Shown here: piece by piece, positions 35,428 through 43,731 of the stretch
Layout of the letters: every line of letters begins with the position of its first letter
How positions within the stretch are numbered: the stretch's first letter is position 1
Source: Chloracidobacterium sp. CP2_5A
GTDB taxonomy: Bacteria; Acidobacteriota; Blastocatellia; Chloracidobacteriales; Chloracidobacteriaceae
Direction of reading: 5' to 3'
Length of the DNA: 52,593 nt
Assembly (NCBI GenBank): GCA_002254845.1
Contig: NKPT01000018.1
Coordinates: 1-52,593, forward strand
Program-made: the position numbers and the translations under genes
Notes under the pieces: generated by a model
What the model was told of the DNA's origin: nothing
Seen by the model: only the letters and a program-made list of their open reading frames with translations
Databases searched by the model: none

Positions 35428-35459
35428 GGATGGGCGATTGCCCTGAAGGGGCGCGCAAA

Positions 35460-36150
35460 TCAGCGAAACTCGCCGTTCCAATTGCCTACGATGGGGCGGT
35501 CGCCAGCGCTTCCAAAGTTGATGGAAATATCTGGCGTTCCGCTGGAGTTGGCGTTGCGCAGCAGAAACTGACCGTTGCGGAAGACGCCAACCGAATCAAA
35601 GCCCTTGCCCGTCCAATCGCCTGCCACCGGGCGGTCGCCTGCCTGACCAAAGGCGAACGAGGCGTCCGGCGCTCCGCTCGCGTTGTTGTTGCGGAGCAAA
35701 AATATCCCGTCGCGGAAGACGCCAACGCTGGTTTTTCCGTCGCCGTTCCAGTCGCCCGCAATGGGCAGATCAGAGGCTTGCCCAAAGGCCACAGCGCGGT
35801 CAGCGAAGCCAGCAGTGTTGCTGTCCTTCAAGAAAAAGACGCCGTTACGGAACACGCCGACGGAGTCAAAGCCCTTGCCCGTCCAATCGCCCGCCAGCGG
35901 AATATCGCCAGGCGCGCCATAGTTGAAGGCGGTGTCGGCAAAGCCGGCGGTGTTGGCGTTCTTGAGGAAGAATTGCGCGGTAGCGGGGCGAAAGACGCCT
36001 AGCGTATCCACGCCGTCGCCATCCCAGTCGCCGACGATGGGAATATCGCCTGGCAGCCCGTAGGCGAAGACGGCGTCGGCCATGCCGGTCGAATTGGCAT
36101 GGCGCGTGAACGCCGTCGCCGCCGAGCTATAGACGCCGATCTTGGTCACA
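35460..36150 (-). repeat. Coding repeat: five units of about 46 codons
   Basis: This segment encodes the five C-terminal repeats of the 834-aa protein, with GVFR, (L/K)(R/K)(N/D)(A/S/N)N and GDW(D/T/N)G(D/K)G in each. Units 3 and 5 are the most alike (both open DSVGVFRNG), which suggests local duplication within the tail. Confidence 0.8.
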
Positions 36151-37964
36151 TCCGTCACGAGGCGGCTGGCCAGCGAGCCGCCGGAGAGACCGGTGACGCC
36201 GGCCGAGGAAACCTCCGCCAGTTGGGTGGCGCGTCCAGTGACCAGATCGAGGCTAAAAATCTGGCTGACGCCGCCCGAGCCGGCGAAAAGCAGTGCGCGC
36301 CCGCCGCGGACGGGCGCATTGCTGGTCTGCGCGCGAACGTTAGGCGAGATGTCAAAGCCGTTGACCGTGTCAATCGACAGCGGCGCGCCGTTGAGCGTGA
36401 TGTTGGCGACAAAGATTTGCGTGCCGGAGTTGGGCGGGCTCTGAATGTAGAGCGCGCGTCCAGCGGAGTCTATCGTGTACTGCGTTGTCGCAGTGGCCCC
36501 GCCAAAGGCGTTGGTATAGGCCGTCGCCGCCACGCCCGTTAAACCCATCGGCAACCCGTTGATGTTGCCATCCGTCTGGGTGCCGGGCGCGTTCGCGTTT
36601 CCATCCAGCGGCTGTCCGTCGTTGGGATTGATGCGGAAATTGAGACCGCTGGCCGTTGTCACGCGCAAGCGGTCAACGACCGGATTGAAATCCAGTCCGT
36701 AGCCTCCGGGCGGGAGCGTCACTTGCGCTGCCCCGTCAGCCTGCACATAGGCGATGGCGGAAGGCGCAAGCGGGCTGCAGGCGCCGATTTTGGGGTCAAC
36801 CAAATACAGCGTGCCGTTGGACGCGAAAACGTCAATCCCCAGGCCGTAGAACTGCCCCGTCGCCGGACGGAAGTCAACGCCGACGAGTCGCTCATTGGCG
36901 GCAACGCCAGTGACGGCGACCTCAGTCGTGGCGAGCGCGCCGAGACTGATCTGCACAAGGCGCGTTCCATTTTGGTTGAGCGCGACGCCGAACTCGCCGC
37001 CAACCGGGCGCGTTTGGATGGCGAGACCCTGCACGGGCGTCGCGCCGTCGCCGACCGGGCCGACAAGTTGCGCCGCGCCGGTGGAAAGTTCTATCGCATA
37101 GAGTCCGTTGACGTTGTTGACTTGCAAGACGGCAAAGGCCGCGCCAGACGCGACCGGCGCGCCCGACGATGGAGCATTGACGCCATCCGCGACATCGAAG
37201 CCGCCAACCTGCGTGAAGTTGAGCGGGTTGCCGCCGGCTGTCACCGGCAAGCCATTGACTTGCGTCCCGTTGTTGGGCGGATTTTGGACAAAGAGTCGTC
37301 GGCTGCCAGCATCCAGCGTGTACTGCGTGGTGATGGCGGCGAGGGCGTTGTTATTGGTGTAGAGCGTGGAATCCACGCGCGTCGTGCCGCCGCTGATGTT
37401 GGCGTCCGGCTGGACGCCCGGGGCGCTGGCGTTGCCGTCAATGAGCAACCCCGTATTGGGGTTCATGCGGAAGTTGAGTCCGGCGCTCGTCACAATGCGC
37501 AGGCGGTCAACCGCCGGATTGAAATCGATCCCGACCGTCCCCGTCACTGGGATGGGCGTCGTCCCGTCGGCGGCGACCAGCCCCTGGGCGGTGGCCGTGA
37601 GCGGCGTGGCCGTTCCGTTCTGATGGCTAATGCAGTAGAGCCGCACCTGCCCCATGGCATTGCGAGCCAGTCCATACATCAGCCCGTTCATTGGGCGAAA
37701 ATCGATGTCAACCAGCGTTTCGCCGGCGACGACGCCGGTCAGGGCGATGGGCAGGCTGGGATTGGATGGGTTTTCCAGGCTGTGCGGAATCAGGCGGTTG
37801 TTGGAGAGGGCGAAGACGCCCTGAAGTCCGGTGACGTTGAAGCTGGCGGCCGAGACCGTTGATCTGGCGGGGCTTGCTCCCTCGATGATAAAGCGCGGCG
37901 CGAGCGCCCAACCCAGCAGCGCAAGCGCGCCAACTGCGAGAAACAATTTGGAATTCCAACGCAT
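35460..37964 (-). CDS. Secreted protein with two DUF4394 domains and five C-terminal DWDGDG repeats
   Basis: The product is 834 aa, starting MRWNSKLFLAVGALALLGWALA (signal peptide) with CAGGAGATAG just upstream. Two tandem DUF4394-like domains fill about residues 40-600: the pair VGIDFNPAVDRLRIVTSAG and GLDFNPVVDRLRVTTASG show an internal duplication. The last 230 residues (about 605-834) are five repeats of about 46 residues with GVFR, FFLKNANTAG, AD, YG, GD-x-P and GDWxGxG. This tail matches that of the convergent 1644-aa protein, although the remaining domains differ. No sorting signal is seen. It has its own terminator. It is probably extracellular or surface-bound; the function of DUF4394 is not established to my knowledge. 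Confidence 0.85.
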   Translation of the reverse strand: MRWNSKLFLAVGALALLGWALAPRFIIEGASPARSTVSAASFNVTGLQGVFALSNNRLIPHSLENPSNPSLPIALTGVVAGETLVDIDFRPMNGLMYGLARNAMGQVRLYCISHQNGTATPLTATAQGLVAADGTTPIPVTGTVGIDFNPAVDRLRIVTSAGLNFRMNPNTGLLIDGNASAPGVQPDANISGGTTRVDSTLYTNNNALAAITTQYTLDAGSRRLFVQNPPNNGTQVNGLPVTAGGNPLNFTQVGGFDVADGVNAPSSGAPVASGAAFAVLQVNNVNGLYAIELSTGAAQLVGPVGDGATPVQGLAIQTRPVGGEFGVALNQNGTRLVQISLGALATTEVAVTGVAANERLVGVDFRPATGQFYGLGIDVFASNGTLYLVDPKIGACSPLAPSAIAYVQADGAAQVTLPPGGYGLDFNPVVDRLRVTTASGLNFRINPNDGQPLDGNANAPGTQTDGNINGLPMGLTGVAATAYTNAFGGATATTQYTIDSAGRALYIQSPPNSGTQIFVANITLNGAPLSIDTVNGFDISPNVRAQTSNAPVRGGRALLFAGSGGVSQIFSLDLVTGRATQLAEVSSAGVTGLSGGSLASRLVTDVTKIGVYSSAATAFTRHANSTGMADAVFAYGLPGDIPIVGDWDGDGVDTLGVFRPATAQFFLKNANTAGFADTAFNYGAPGDIPLAGDWTGKGFDSVGVFRNGVFFLKDSNTAGFADRAVAFGQASDLPIAGDWNGDGKTSVGVFRDGIFLLRNNNASGAPDASFAFGQAGDRPVAGDWTGKGFDSVGVFRNGQFLLRNANSSGTPDISINFGSAGDRPIVGNWNGEFR

Positions 37965-38252
37965 AGGCTATCTCCTGGAAATGATAAGCGCAGATGCTTT
38001 GCGTAGCGCGCAAGCGCTGCGGACATCAGTTGTCTCAAGCTGAATCATGTGAATATACGCGGGGCAGTCGCGCTCCGATGAGTTTGCTTTCGCCCAACGC
38101 GGAAGAAGCAAACCGATTGATAGGCGACTGTTCATTTGTCGCCCTCGTTTTCAAGCTGGAAGAAAGCCGCCCGCCGCTCGAGTGGAGATTTTCTAGGCTT
38201 GCGCACGCCGCTTTGGAAGCCGCCAAGGCGGCGACAGCCGCAATGCCGGCGA

Positions 38253-39089
38253 CTAAACGCCAATGATGGTTAGGCTGCGCTGATTCGCTAGGGCGACCGC
38301 TGCCGCGCGGTCGAAGACCAGCGTTTTGCCGGCCGTGACAGCTAGCGCCGTCGCCCCGGCGGCAATCATCGTTTCGATGGTCGGAAGGCCCACCACTGGC
38401 ACGTCGAAGCGCATATCTTGGTTTGGCTTAGCGACTTTGACGACGGTCAGCTCCCGGCGTCGGGCCAACTCGCCGGCGCGCAAGATGGCGGCATCCGTGC
38501 CTTCCATGGCCTCGACTGCCACGACAGCTCGGTTGCGGACGACAATGGTTTGCCCCAGGTCCAGCCCGGCAATCGCCTGCGCCACCTCCAGCCCGTAGTC
38601 AATGTCGGCTTGCTCGCGGGCGGCGGGGCGGCGCTTGGTCAGGACGCCGCGCGGAGCGAGCAGGTCCGGGACGAACAGCGTGGAATCCGCGAGCTCGATG
38701 CCATCCGCGGCAAGCTCCGCGACGACCGCGCCCAGCAGGGAGTCGGTATTGTTGCGAGTCAGCTTGACGAGCATTTTGGCCATGCGCCAATCGGGAAGCG
38801 CCCCGCTAAAAATCTGCCGATGCTTGACTTGTCCGGCCATGATGGCCCGCCGGACGCCCTCGCGCTTGAAGAAGCGAATCATCTTGCCAAGCTGACCGAT
38901 GCCGCACCATTCGACTTTGACTCCGGCGCGGGCGATGTCAGGCGAGGCTTCTTCTCGAATAGCCGCCACGACCATGCGCGCGCCCGCGGCGCGCGCGCCG
39001 TCCAGCACATAAAAAGGAAACCGCCCGTTGCCGGCGATGAGGCCGTAGGTCTCCGCGCCGACAATGGGCGAGGCGGGGGCGTCCGACAT
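38253..39089 (-). CDS. lpxI: UDP-2,3-diacylglucosamine pyrophosphatase LpxI
   Basis: The product is 278 aa, the usual LpxI (formerly DUF1009) length. The N-terminal domain opens YGLIAGNGRFPFYVLDGAR and includes the QLGKMIRFFKREGVRRAIMAGQVKH segment. The catalytic C-terminal domain carries DIDYGLEVAQAIAGLDLGQTIVVRN and VVAVEAMEGTDAAILRAGEL, and ends with the KPNQDMRFDVPVVGLPTIE strand. LpxI cleaves UDP-diacylglucosamine to lipid X in lipid A synthesis, replacing LpxH, and shows that the organism makes lipid A. It starts 18 bp after the SurA-like gene and is likely in the same transcript. Other lpx genes are elsewhere. Confidence 0.93.
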   Translation of the reverse strand: MSDAPASPIVGAETYGLIAGNGRFPFYVLDGARAAGARMVVAAIREEASPDIARAGVKVEWCGIGQLGKMIRFFKREGVRRAIMAGQVKHRQIFSGALPDWRMAKMLVKLTRNNTDSLLGAVVAELAADGIELADSTLFVPDLLAPRGVLTKRRPAAREQADIDYGLEVAQAIAGLDLGQTIVVRNRAVVAVEAMEGTDAAILRAGELARRRELTVVKVAKPNQDMRFDVPVVGLPTIETMIAAGATALAVTAGKTLVFDRAAAVALANQRSLTIIGV

Positions 39090-39107
39090 GGCGATGGGCG
39101 GAGACTG

Positions 39108-40313
39108 TCAGCGGCTGCCTTCGGCCGGCTTGGCTTCGGCCGGCTTGGCTTCGGCCGGCTTGGCTTCGGCCGGCTTGGCTTCGGCCGGCTTGGCTTCGGC
39201 CGGCGCTTCGGCCTTCGGCAGCAGCGCCGAGCCGGCTGGGCGAGCCGAGCCAAAGTTGACTGGATTATCGAGCATGCGCTGGGCAAGGTAGTTTTCAATC
39301 CGGGCGTCGTTCGTCGCCGAGGCCTGGAGCGCCGCCACCAGAATTTGCTCGCGCTGCTGGCGAATGAGGTCCACGATTCGCTTCCGAATTTCAGGGTTGT
39401 CGAGCTTTGGCTCAATGGCCTCGGTGCGCTTGCCGGTCAGCTTGAAAACATAGAGCCGCCCGTTCGAGCCAGGAATCGGCTCGGTGATTTGCCCCTCGGT
39501 CATGCTGAAGAAGCGTTTCGCCAGCGCTTCGCCGAAGGTTTGCCGGAGAACGTCTTCGGAGAAGAAGCCGGCGTCGCCGCTGTTCTGAGCGGTTTGAATG
39601 TCTTCCGAGACGGCGCGGGCGACGGTGGCGAAATCATCGCCGGCCTTAAGGCGCTCCGCGATCTTGGCGATTTTCTCCTTGGCTTGGGCCTCGCCGATGG
39701 CGTCGTTCTTCAAGCCGTTGTCAGCCGGATCCACCGCGATGATGCCCAGCGAAACGCCTCGGTCGAGGCGGAACTGCTCTTTGTTCTGGCTGAAGAACTC
39801 TTCAATTTCCTTGTCAGACGGCGCTGGAACCTTCGCCTTGAGCTTTTCCTGGAGCTTGCTGACGAGCAGCGCCTGGCGCGCCTCGACACGGAACTCTTCC
39901 TCGGTCAGCCCGGCTTCCTTGAGCTTTTTGCGGTAGTCCTCCTCCGACAGCCCCTCATCGGCAATCTGCCGCTTGACGGCTTGCTCAACTTCCGCCTCCG
40001 TAACCTGGATTTGCTCGCGTTGCGCGCGCTGGAGCAGGATTTCTTCCGCGATCAGCGCGTCAAGCGCCTTGAGCTGCGCCGCCGCCAGCTCGATAGGGCT
40101 GAGATCGCTGAGCTTAGCATTGGGCTGCTGCTGCTTGATGCCCTGCTCGATGCGGCGGTTGACTTTGGCCAGCGGAATGACAACGGCGTTAACTTTGGCG
40201 GCGATCTCGGCCGTGCCGCCGGTCGCGCCATCGGTTTTGTCGCACCCGGCCAGGAGCCCGGCGCTGCCGCCGGCTAGCGCCAGGGCGAGAGTAAATGATG
40301 CTAAACGCTTCAC
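39108..40313 (-). CDS. SurA/PpiC-type peptidyl-prolyl isomerase lipoprotein
   Basis: The product is 401 aa from GTG ending at 40313, with AAGGAG six bases upstream; upstream ATGs in frame lack such a site. The signal peptide ends in the lipobox LLAGC. A SurA-like N-terminal helical domain (about 35-180) precedes one PpiC rotamase-like domain (about 195-300, including DDFATVARAVSEDIQTAQNSGDAGFF). The C-terminus (about 365-400) is low-complexity, built of PAEAK units encoded by a 15-bp tandem repeat. It should help fold periplasmic and outer-membrane proteins. It is upstream of lpxI, so both genes serve the envelope. EpsD-like isomerases are the closest alternative. Confidence 0.85.
   Translation of the reverse strand: MKRLASFTLALALAGGSAGLLAGCDKTDGATGGTAEIAAKVNAVVIPLAKVNRRIEQGIKQQQPNAKLSDLSPIELAAAQLKALDALIAEEILLQRAQREQIQVTEAEVEQAVKRQIADEGLSEEDYRKKLKEAGLTEEEFRVEARQALLVSKLQEKLKAKVPAPSDKEIEEFFSQNKEQFRLDRGVSLGIIAVDPADNGLKNDAIGEAQAKEKIAKIAERLKAGDDFATVARAVSEDIQTAQNSGDAGFFSEDVLRQTFGEALAKRFFSMTEGQITEPIPGSNGRLYVFKLTGKRTEAIEPKLDNPEIRKRIVDLIRQQREQILVAALQASATNDARIENYLAQRMLDNPVNFGSARPAGSALLPKAEAPAEAKPAEAKPAEAKPAEAKPAEAKPAEGSR
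39121..39195 (-). repeat. 15-bp tandem repeat coding for PAEAK units
   Basis: Five perfect copies of the 15-bp unit TCGGCCGGCTTGGCT (plus-strand sequence) run from 39121 to 39195, with a partial sixth after. They encode repeated A-E-A-K-P at the C-terminus of the SurA-like lipoprotein. The copies are identical in DNA, so the array is young and prone to slippage in steps of five residues. Confidence 0.92.
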
Positions 40314-40341
40314 GGATGACTCCTTGGAAAGCAAGACAGGT

Positions 40342-40371
40342 TTGACTCGCATGACTCGATTCTGATACAAA
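40342..40371 (+). promoter_or_regulatory. Candidate promoter for rpsO
   Basis: TTGACT (40342-40347) and TACAAA (40366-40371) are 18 bp apart. A short inverted repeat, ATGCGA/TCGCAT (40371-40385), follows immediately. The arrangement is about 100 bp upstream of rpsO. The -10 match is modest. Confidence 0.35.
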
Positions 40372-40474
40372 TGCGAGTTTCGCATACTAAAGGAAGACGA
40401 AATGAAGAGCAATCCACCAGCCATCGCGGCGCTCCCGTTCGTTTTGCCGGCATTGTTTTGGAGGGGACATCTTC

Positions 40475-40744
40475 GTGGCACTCAGCGTAGAAACCAAAAG
40501 CGCCATTTTGCAGGAGTATGGCCGCCATGCAACCGATACCGGGTCATCGGAGGTGCAAATCGCTCTGTTGACCAAGCGGATTGAAGAGTTGACGTTGCAT
40601 TTCAAGACTCATGTCAAGGATAATCACTCGCGGCGCGGCTTGCTCAAGCTCGTTAGTCAGCGGCGGCGATTGCTCAACTACCTCAAGCGTCAGGACGCCG
40701 AGCGTTACCAGCAGGTCATAGCCAAGCTTGGCATTCGGAAGTAG
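40475..40744 (+). CDS. rpsO: 30S ribosomal protein S15
   Basis: The product is 89 aa, the standard length, starting at GTG 40475 with GGAGGGG upstream. S15 hallmarks are [40 protein letters not shown] and [16 protein letters not shown]. It binds 16S rRNA at the central domain early in small-subunit assembly. pnp follows on the same strand, the usual bacterial rpsO-pnp order. In E. coli S15 also represses its own translation; no equivalent could be judged here. Confidence 0.97.
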   Translation: MALSVETKSAILQEYGRHATDTGSSEVQIALLTKRIEELTLHFKTHVKDNHSRRGLLKLVSQRRRLLNYLKRQDAERYQQVIAKLGIRK

Positions 40745-40812
40745 GCGCGCAGGCTTCCTCCGGCCGGCAGCCCGCCGCCAGCCGCGGGAGGCAAAGTCCA
40801 AGGGGCGCTTCC

Positions 40813-40869
40813 AGCCCAGCCCGTCGCCCGCCGCGCGAAAAACGCGCGGCGCAGGCGGCGGGCTGGGCT
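40813..40869 (+). promoter_or_regulatory. Long hairpin in the rpsO-pnp intergenic region
   Basis: AGCCCAGCC (40813-40821) pairs with GGCTGGGCT (40861-40869). Inside, CGCC pairs with GGCG, and a GCCGCGCG/CGCGCGGC stem caps an AAAAA loop. The near-continuous stem is about 25 bp. There is no T-run. In E. coli a long stem at the same place is cut by RNase III and lets PNPase control its own mRNA; position suggests the same here. Confidence 0.65.
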
Positions 40870-40871
40870 CA

Positions 40872-40905
40872 ATTACGCGCAAAACTAGATTACACGCAAA
40901 ACTAG
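40872..40905. repeat. Tandem pair of 17-bp repeats in the pnp leader
   Basis: ATTACGCGCAAAACTAG (40872-40888) is directly followed by ATTACACGCAAAACTAG (40889-40905), differing at one base. The pair lies between the long hairpin and pnp and is the only AT-richer patch there. It may bind a protein or PNPase, or be chance. Confidence 0.6.
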
Positions 40906-41019
40906 GCGCGACGCGCGCGCGCGCGGCGTCGGTCGGAGCGAGCGCGGCTCTGGCTCTAAACAATATTCAAGAAGATACGATAGTTCAGGCTTTCTCACGG
41001 ACGAAGGAGATAAAACGCT

Positions 41020-43197
41020 ATGCATGTCAAGCAAGCCATTCAGATTGGCGGACGCGAGCTGTCGCTCGAAACTGGAAAAATTGCCAAGCAAGCCGATGGG
41101 GCGGTGATGGTCACATGCGGCGAGACGGTGGTGTTGGTCACGGCGGTCGCGGCCAAGGAGGCCAGCTCGCGCGGCTTCTTTCCGCTGACGGTGGATTATC
41201 GAGAATACGGCTACGCTTCCGGTCGCATTCCGGGCGGCTATTTCAAGCGCGAAGGTCGTCCGACCGAGCGCGAAATTTTGACCTGTCGGCTCATTGATCG
41301 CCCGCTCCGCCCGTTGTTCACGGATGGCTATGACAGCGAAACGCAGGTCATCGCCTTGGTGATGTCCGCCGACAAGCAAAACGACCCGGACGTGTTGGCG
41401 ATTACCGGCGCATCCGCGGCGCTCTACATTTCAGATATCCCTTTTGAGACGCCGATTGCGGGCGTCCGGGTGGGGCTGGTGGACGGCAAGCTGGCGATTA
41501 ATCCGACCTACCAGGAGATGCGCGCGTCGAGCCTGAATCTGACCATTGCCGGCAGCGAGGAAGCGATCGTCATGGTTGAGGCCGGCGCGAAGGAAGTGAG
41601 CGAAGAAGTGATGGTTGAGGCGCTGCTCTTCGGTCACAACGAGATCAAGCGGCTATGCGCGCTTCAGCGCGAGTTGCGCGCCAAGGTCGGCAAGCCGAAG
41701 CGGGCCGTGGCGCCGGTGGTCTTGGACGAGGTCATCCTACAGGCCGTGACCGCCGATTACACGGAGCGCCTGCGGGCGGCGCTAGATGTGCGCGGGCGCA
41801 ATAAGCTGGTCAGCTACGCCGAGGTGGACGCGCTTGAAAAGGAAGTTGTCGAGCGCTACCCGGCCGACGCTCCCGACCAGCGCGCCATGGCCAAGCGCGT
41901 CTTTGAGTATCTGAAGGAGAAAGTCTTCCGGGACGATATTCTGCTCAATCGGCGGCGTCCTGACGGGCGCAAGTTTTCAGAAATTCGCCCAATCGAGATT
42001 GAGGTGGGCGTGCTGCCGCGCGCCCACGGGAGCGCCCTCTTCACGCGCGGCGAAACGCAGGCCATTGTCACCGCGACGCTTGGCACGAGCCAGGACGTGC
42101 AGTATCTCGATGACTTGGAAGCCGGCGAGGTCAAGCGCGACTTTATGCTCAACTACAACTTCCTGCCGTTCAGCGTGGGCGAAATCGGGCGCATGGGCAG
42201 CCCGGGTCGCCGGGAGGTCGGTCACGGCGCGCTAGCGCATCGGGCGTTACAGGCGGTGCTGCCGACGGAAGACTTTCCTTATGTGACGCGCGTCGTGTCG
42301 GATATTACGGAATCCAACGGGTCATCCTCGATGGCGACGGTGTGCGGCGGCGCGCTAGCGCTGATGGATGCCGGCGTGCCGATCAAGGCCCCCGTAGCCG
42401 GCGTCGCCATGGGGCTGGTGATGAGCGATAAGCGCTACGCGGTTTTGACCGACATTGCCGGCGCGGAAGACCACTACGGCGATATGGACTTCAAGGTGGC
42501 CGGCACGCGCCATGGCATCACCGCCCTGCAGATGGATATCAAGGTCAAGGGCCTCAACGCGCAAATCCTCGCCGACGCGCTTCAGCAAGCCAAGCAGGGC
42601 AGGCTCTACATTCTGGAAAAAATGCAGGCGGCGCTCCCCGCGCCGCGCCCGCAGATCAACGCGCTCGCCCCGCGGATTCTGACCATCCAAATTCCGGTGG
42701 CCAAGATTCGGGATGTCATCGGCAGCGGCGGCAAGGTGGTGCGCGGCATTGTCGAGAAGACTGGCTGCAAGATTGACATCGAGGATTCGGGGCGCGTCAT
42801 TATTGCCGCCTCGGATCAGGAGGCCGGTCAGCGCGCGCGGGCGATGATCGAGGCGATTATCGAGGAGGCCGAGCCGGGCAAGACCTATCTTGGCACGGTA
42901 ACGCGCATTGCCGATTTCGGCGCGTTTGTCGAGATTTTCCCCGGAACGGAAGGACTGCTGCACATTTCAGAGATCGCCAATTACCGGGTGCGCTCGGTAG
43001 CCGACGAGCTGAAGGAAGGCCAGCAACTCATGGTGAAGTGCCTCAGCGCGGATCCGAGCGGCAAGATTCGGCTCAGCCGGCGCGCCTTGCTTGAGGAGTC
43101 CGCGCCAAGCAACGGCGATGCCGAGCGGTCAGCGCCGTCGGAGCGGTCGCTCTCGCCAGAGCGGGGGGACAACGACCGCCGGCCGCGGCGCCGCTGA
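41020..43197 (+). CDS. pnp: Polyribonucleotide nucleotidyltransferase (PNPase)
   Basis: The product is 725 aa with AAGGAGAT before ATG 41020. Two RNase PH domains are present: the first includes YREYGYASGRIPGGYFKREGRPTE, the second RPDGRKFSEIRPIEIEVGVLPRAHGSALFTRGETQ with the catalytic Asp region AGAEDHYGDMDFKVAG. A KH domain (about 555-615, IGSGGKVVRGIVEKTG) and an S1 domain (about 620-690, TVTRIADFGAFVEIFPGTEGLLH) follow. It degrades RNA 3'-5' by phosphorolysis and can add tails. The C-terminus is Ser/Arg-rich. It lies after rpsO as in most bacteria. Confidence 0.97.
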   Translation: MHVKQAIQIGGRELSLETGKIAKQADGAVMVTCGETVVLVTAVAAKEASSRGFFPLTVDYREYGYASGRIPGGYFKREGRPTEREILTCRLIDRPLRPLFTDGYDSETQVIALVMSADKQNDPDVLAITGASAALYISDIPFETPIAGVRVGLVDGKLAINPTYQEMRASSLNLTIAGSEEAIVMVEAGAKEVSEEVMVEALLFGHNEIKRLCALQRELRAKVGKPKRAVAPVVLDEVILQAVTADYTERLRAALDVRGRNKLVSYAEVDALEKEVVERYPADAPDQRAMAKRVFEYLKEKVFRDDILLNRRRPDGRKFSEIRPIEIEVGVLPRAHGSALFTRGETQAIVTATLGTSQDVQYLDDLEAGEVKRDFMLNYNFLPFSVGEIGRMGSPGRREVGHGALAHRALQAVLPTEDFPYVTRVVSDITESNGSSSMATVCGGALALMDAGVPIKAPVAGVAMGLVMSDKRYAVLTDIAGAEDHYGDMDFKVAGTRHGITALQMDIKVKGLNAQILADALQQAKQGRLYILEKMQAALPAPRPQINALAPRILTIQIPVAKIRDVIGSGGKVVRGIVEKTGCKIDIEDSGRVIIAASDQEAGQRARAMIEAIIEEAEPGKTYLGTVTRIADFGAFVEIFPGTEGLLHISEIANYRVRSVADELKEGQQLMVKCLSADPSGKIRLSRRALLEESAPSNGDAERSAPSERSLSPERGDNDRRPRRR

Positions 43198-43373
43198 CCG
43201 CGCCAAGCGCCAAGTCGGGCGCGCGGAAGTCGGGTTTTTTCTGTAAACTAAACGTTCTGGAAGACTTGCCGAACTTCCGCGACTCTGGTAGCGTTCAGCC
43301 TATCAAGCTTGCGTTCTGAACCGTTTCATCCACAGCGTTGACCCTGGCGTTCAAGGCTGGACGAGGCTGAACC

Positions 43374-43667
43374 ATGACGAAAGCCGAACTGGTGGAAGCG
43401 GTGGCGCGCGCCGCCGATTTGACGAAAAAGGATGCCGAAGTCGTTGTGGACGAGGTCTTCGCGGCTATTATCGAGTCCCTGAACCGCGGCGAGAAAATCG
43501 AGTTGCGCGGCTTTGGCTCGTTTCGCATTCGGCAGCGCAACTCGCGGCGCGGGCGCAATCCGAAAACCGGCGACGCGGTGGACATCCCGGCCAAGTCCGT
43601 TCCGTATTTCAAGCCCGGCAAGGAGCTGCGGGAGCTGATCAACCAGGATGAGTTGCGCTCATCCTGA
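43374..43667 (+). CDS. HU/IHF-family DNA-binding protein
   Basis: The product is 97 aa with GAGG six bases before ATG 43374. It starts MTKAELVEAVARAADLTKKDAE, the usual helical dimer body, and has the core GEKIELRGFGSFRIRQRNSRRGRNPKTGDAVDIPAKSVPYFKPGKELR, where RNPKTG marks the DNA-bending arm with its proline at the tip. The family bends and packages DNA. Sequence alone cannot separate HU from IHF-like function. It lies between pnp and the HIT gene, 64 bp before the latter. Confidence 0.95.
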   Translation: MTKAELVEAVARAADLTKKDAEVVVDEVFAAIIESLNRGEKIELRGFGSFRIRQRNSRRGRNPKTGDAVDIPAKSVPYFKPGKELRELINQDELRSS

Positions 43668-43731
43668 GCCATCGCCCGTGACGCCGCGCTTCCCATCGCT
43701 CCCGGTCGGGGCTTCTTCAAGGAGGCATCCT

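Larger units (their letters stand above)
34948..35459. other. 512-bp gap between two convergent secreted-protein genes
   Basis: It holds one terminator for each flanking gene (35016-35059 and 35391-35427). Between them, one short plus-strand frame of 58 codons (35163-35339) could be read. Otherwise I see nothing in it. Confidence 0.7.

Noticed and set aside
36723-37862. Plus-strand open frame of 379 codons inside the DUF4394 gene
   Set aside because: It is the complement of a gene with signal peptide, ribosome site and duplicated domains; its translation is Arg-rich and featureless.
29080-38252. Genomic island or prophage carrying the large repeat proteins
   Set aside because: No integrase, transposase, tRNA-linked repeats or phage genes are present, and base composition is similar to the flanks by eye.
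39121-39195. CRISPR or non-coding satellite
   Set aside because: The 15-bp unit is in frame within a lipoprotein gene and encodes a regular PAEAK tail.
38418-40277. Long plus-strand open frame (619 codons) opposite lpxI and the SurA-like gene
   Set aside because: Both minus-strand genes have clear families and motifs. The plus-strand translation is Arg/Ala/Leu-rich with no family features, as expected for the reverse of GC-rich coding DNA.
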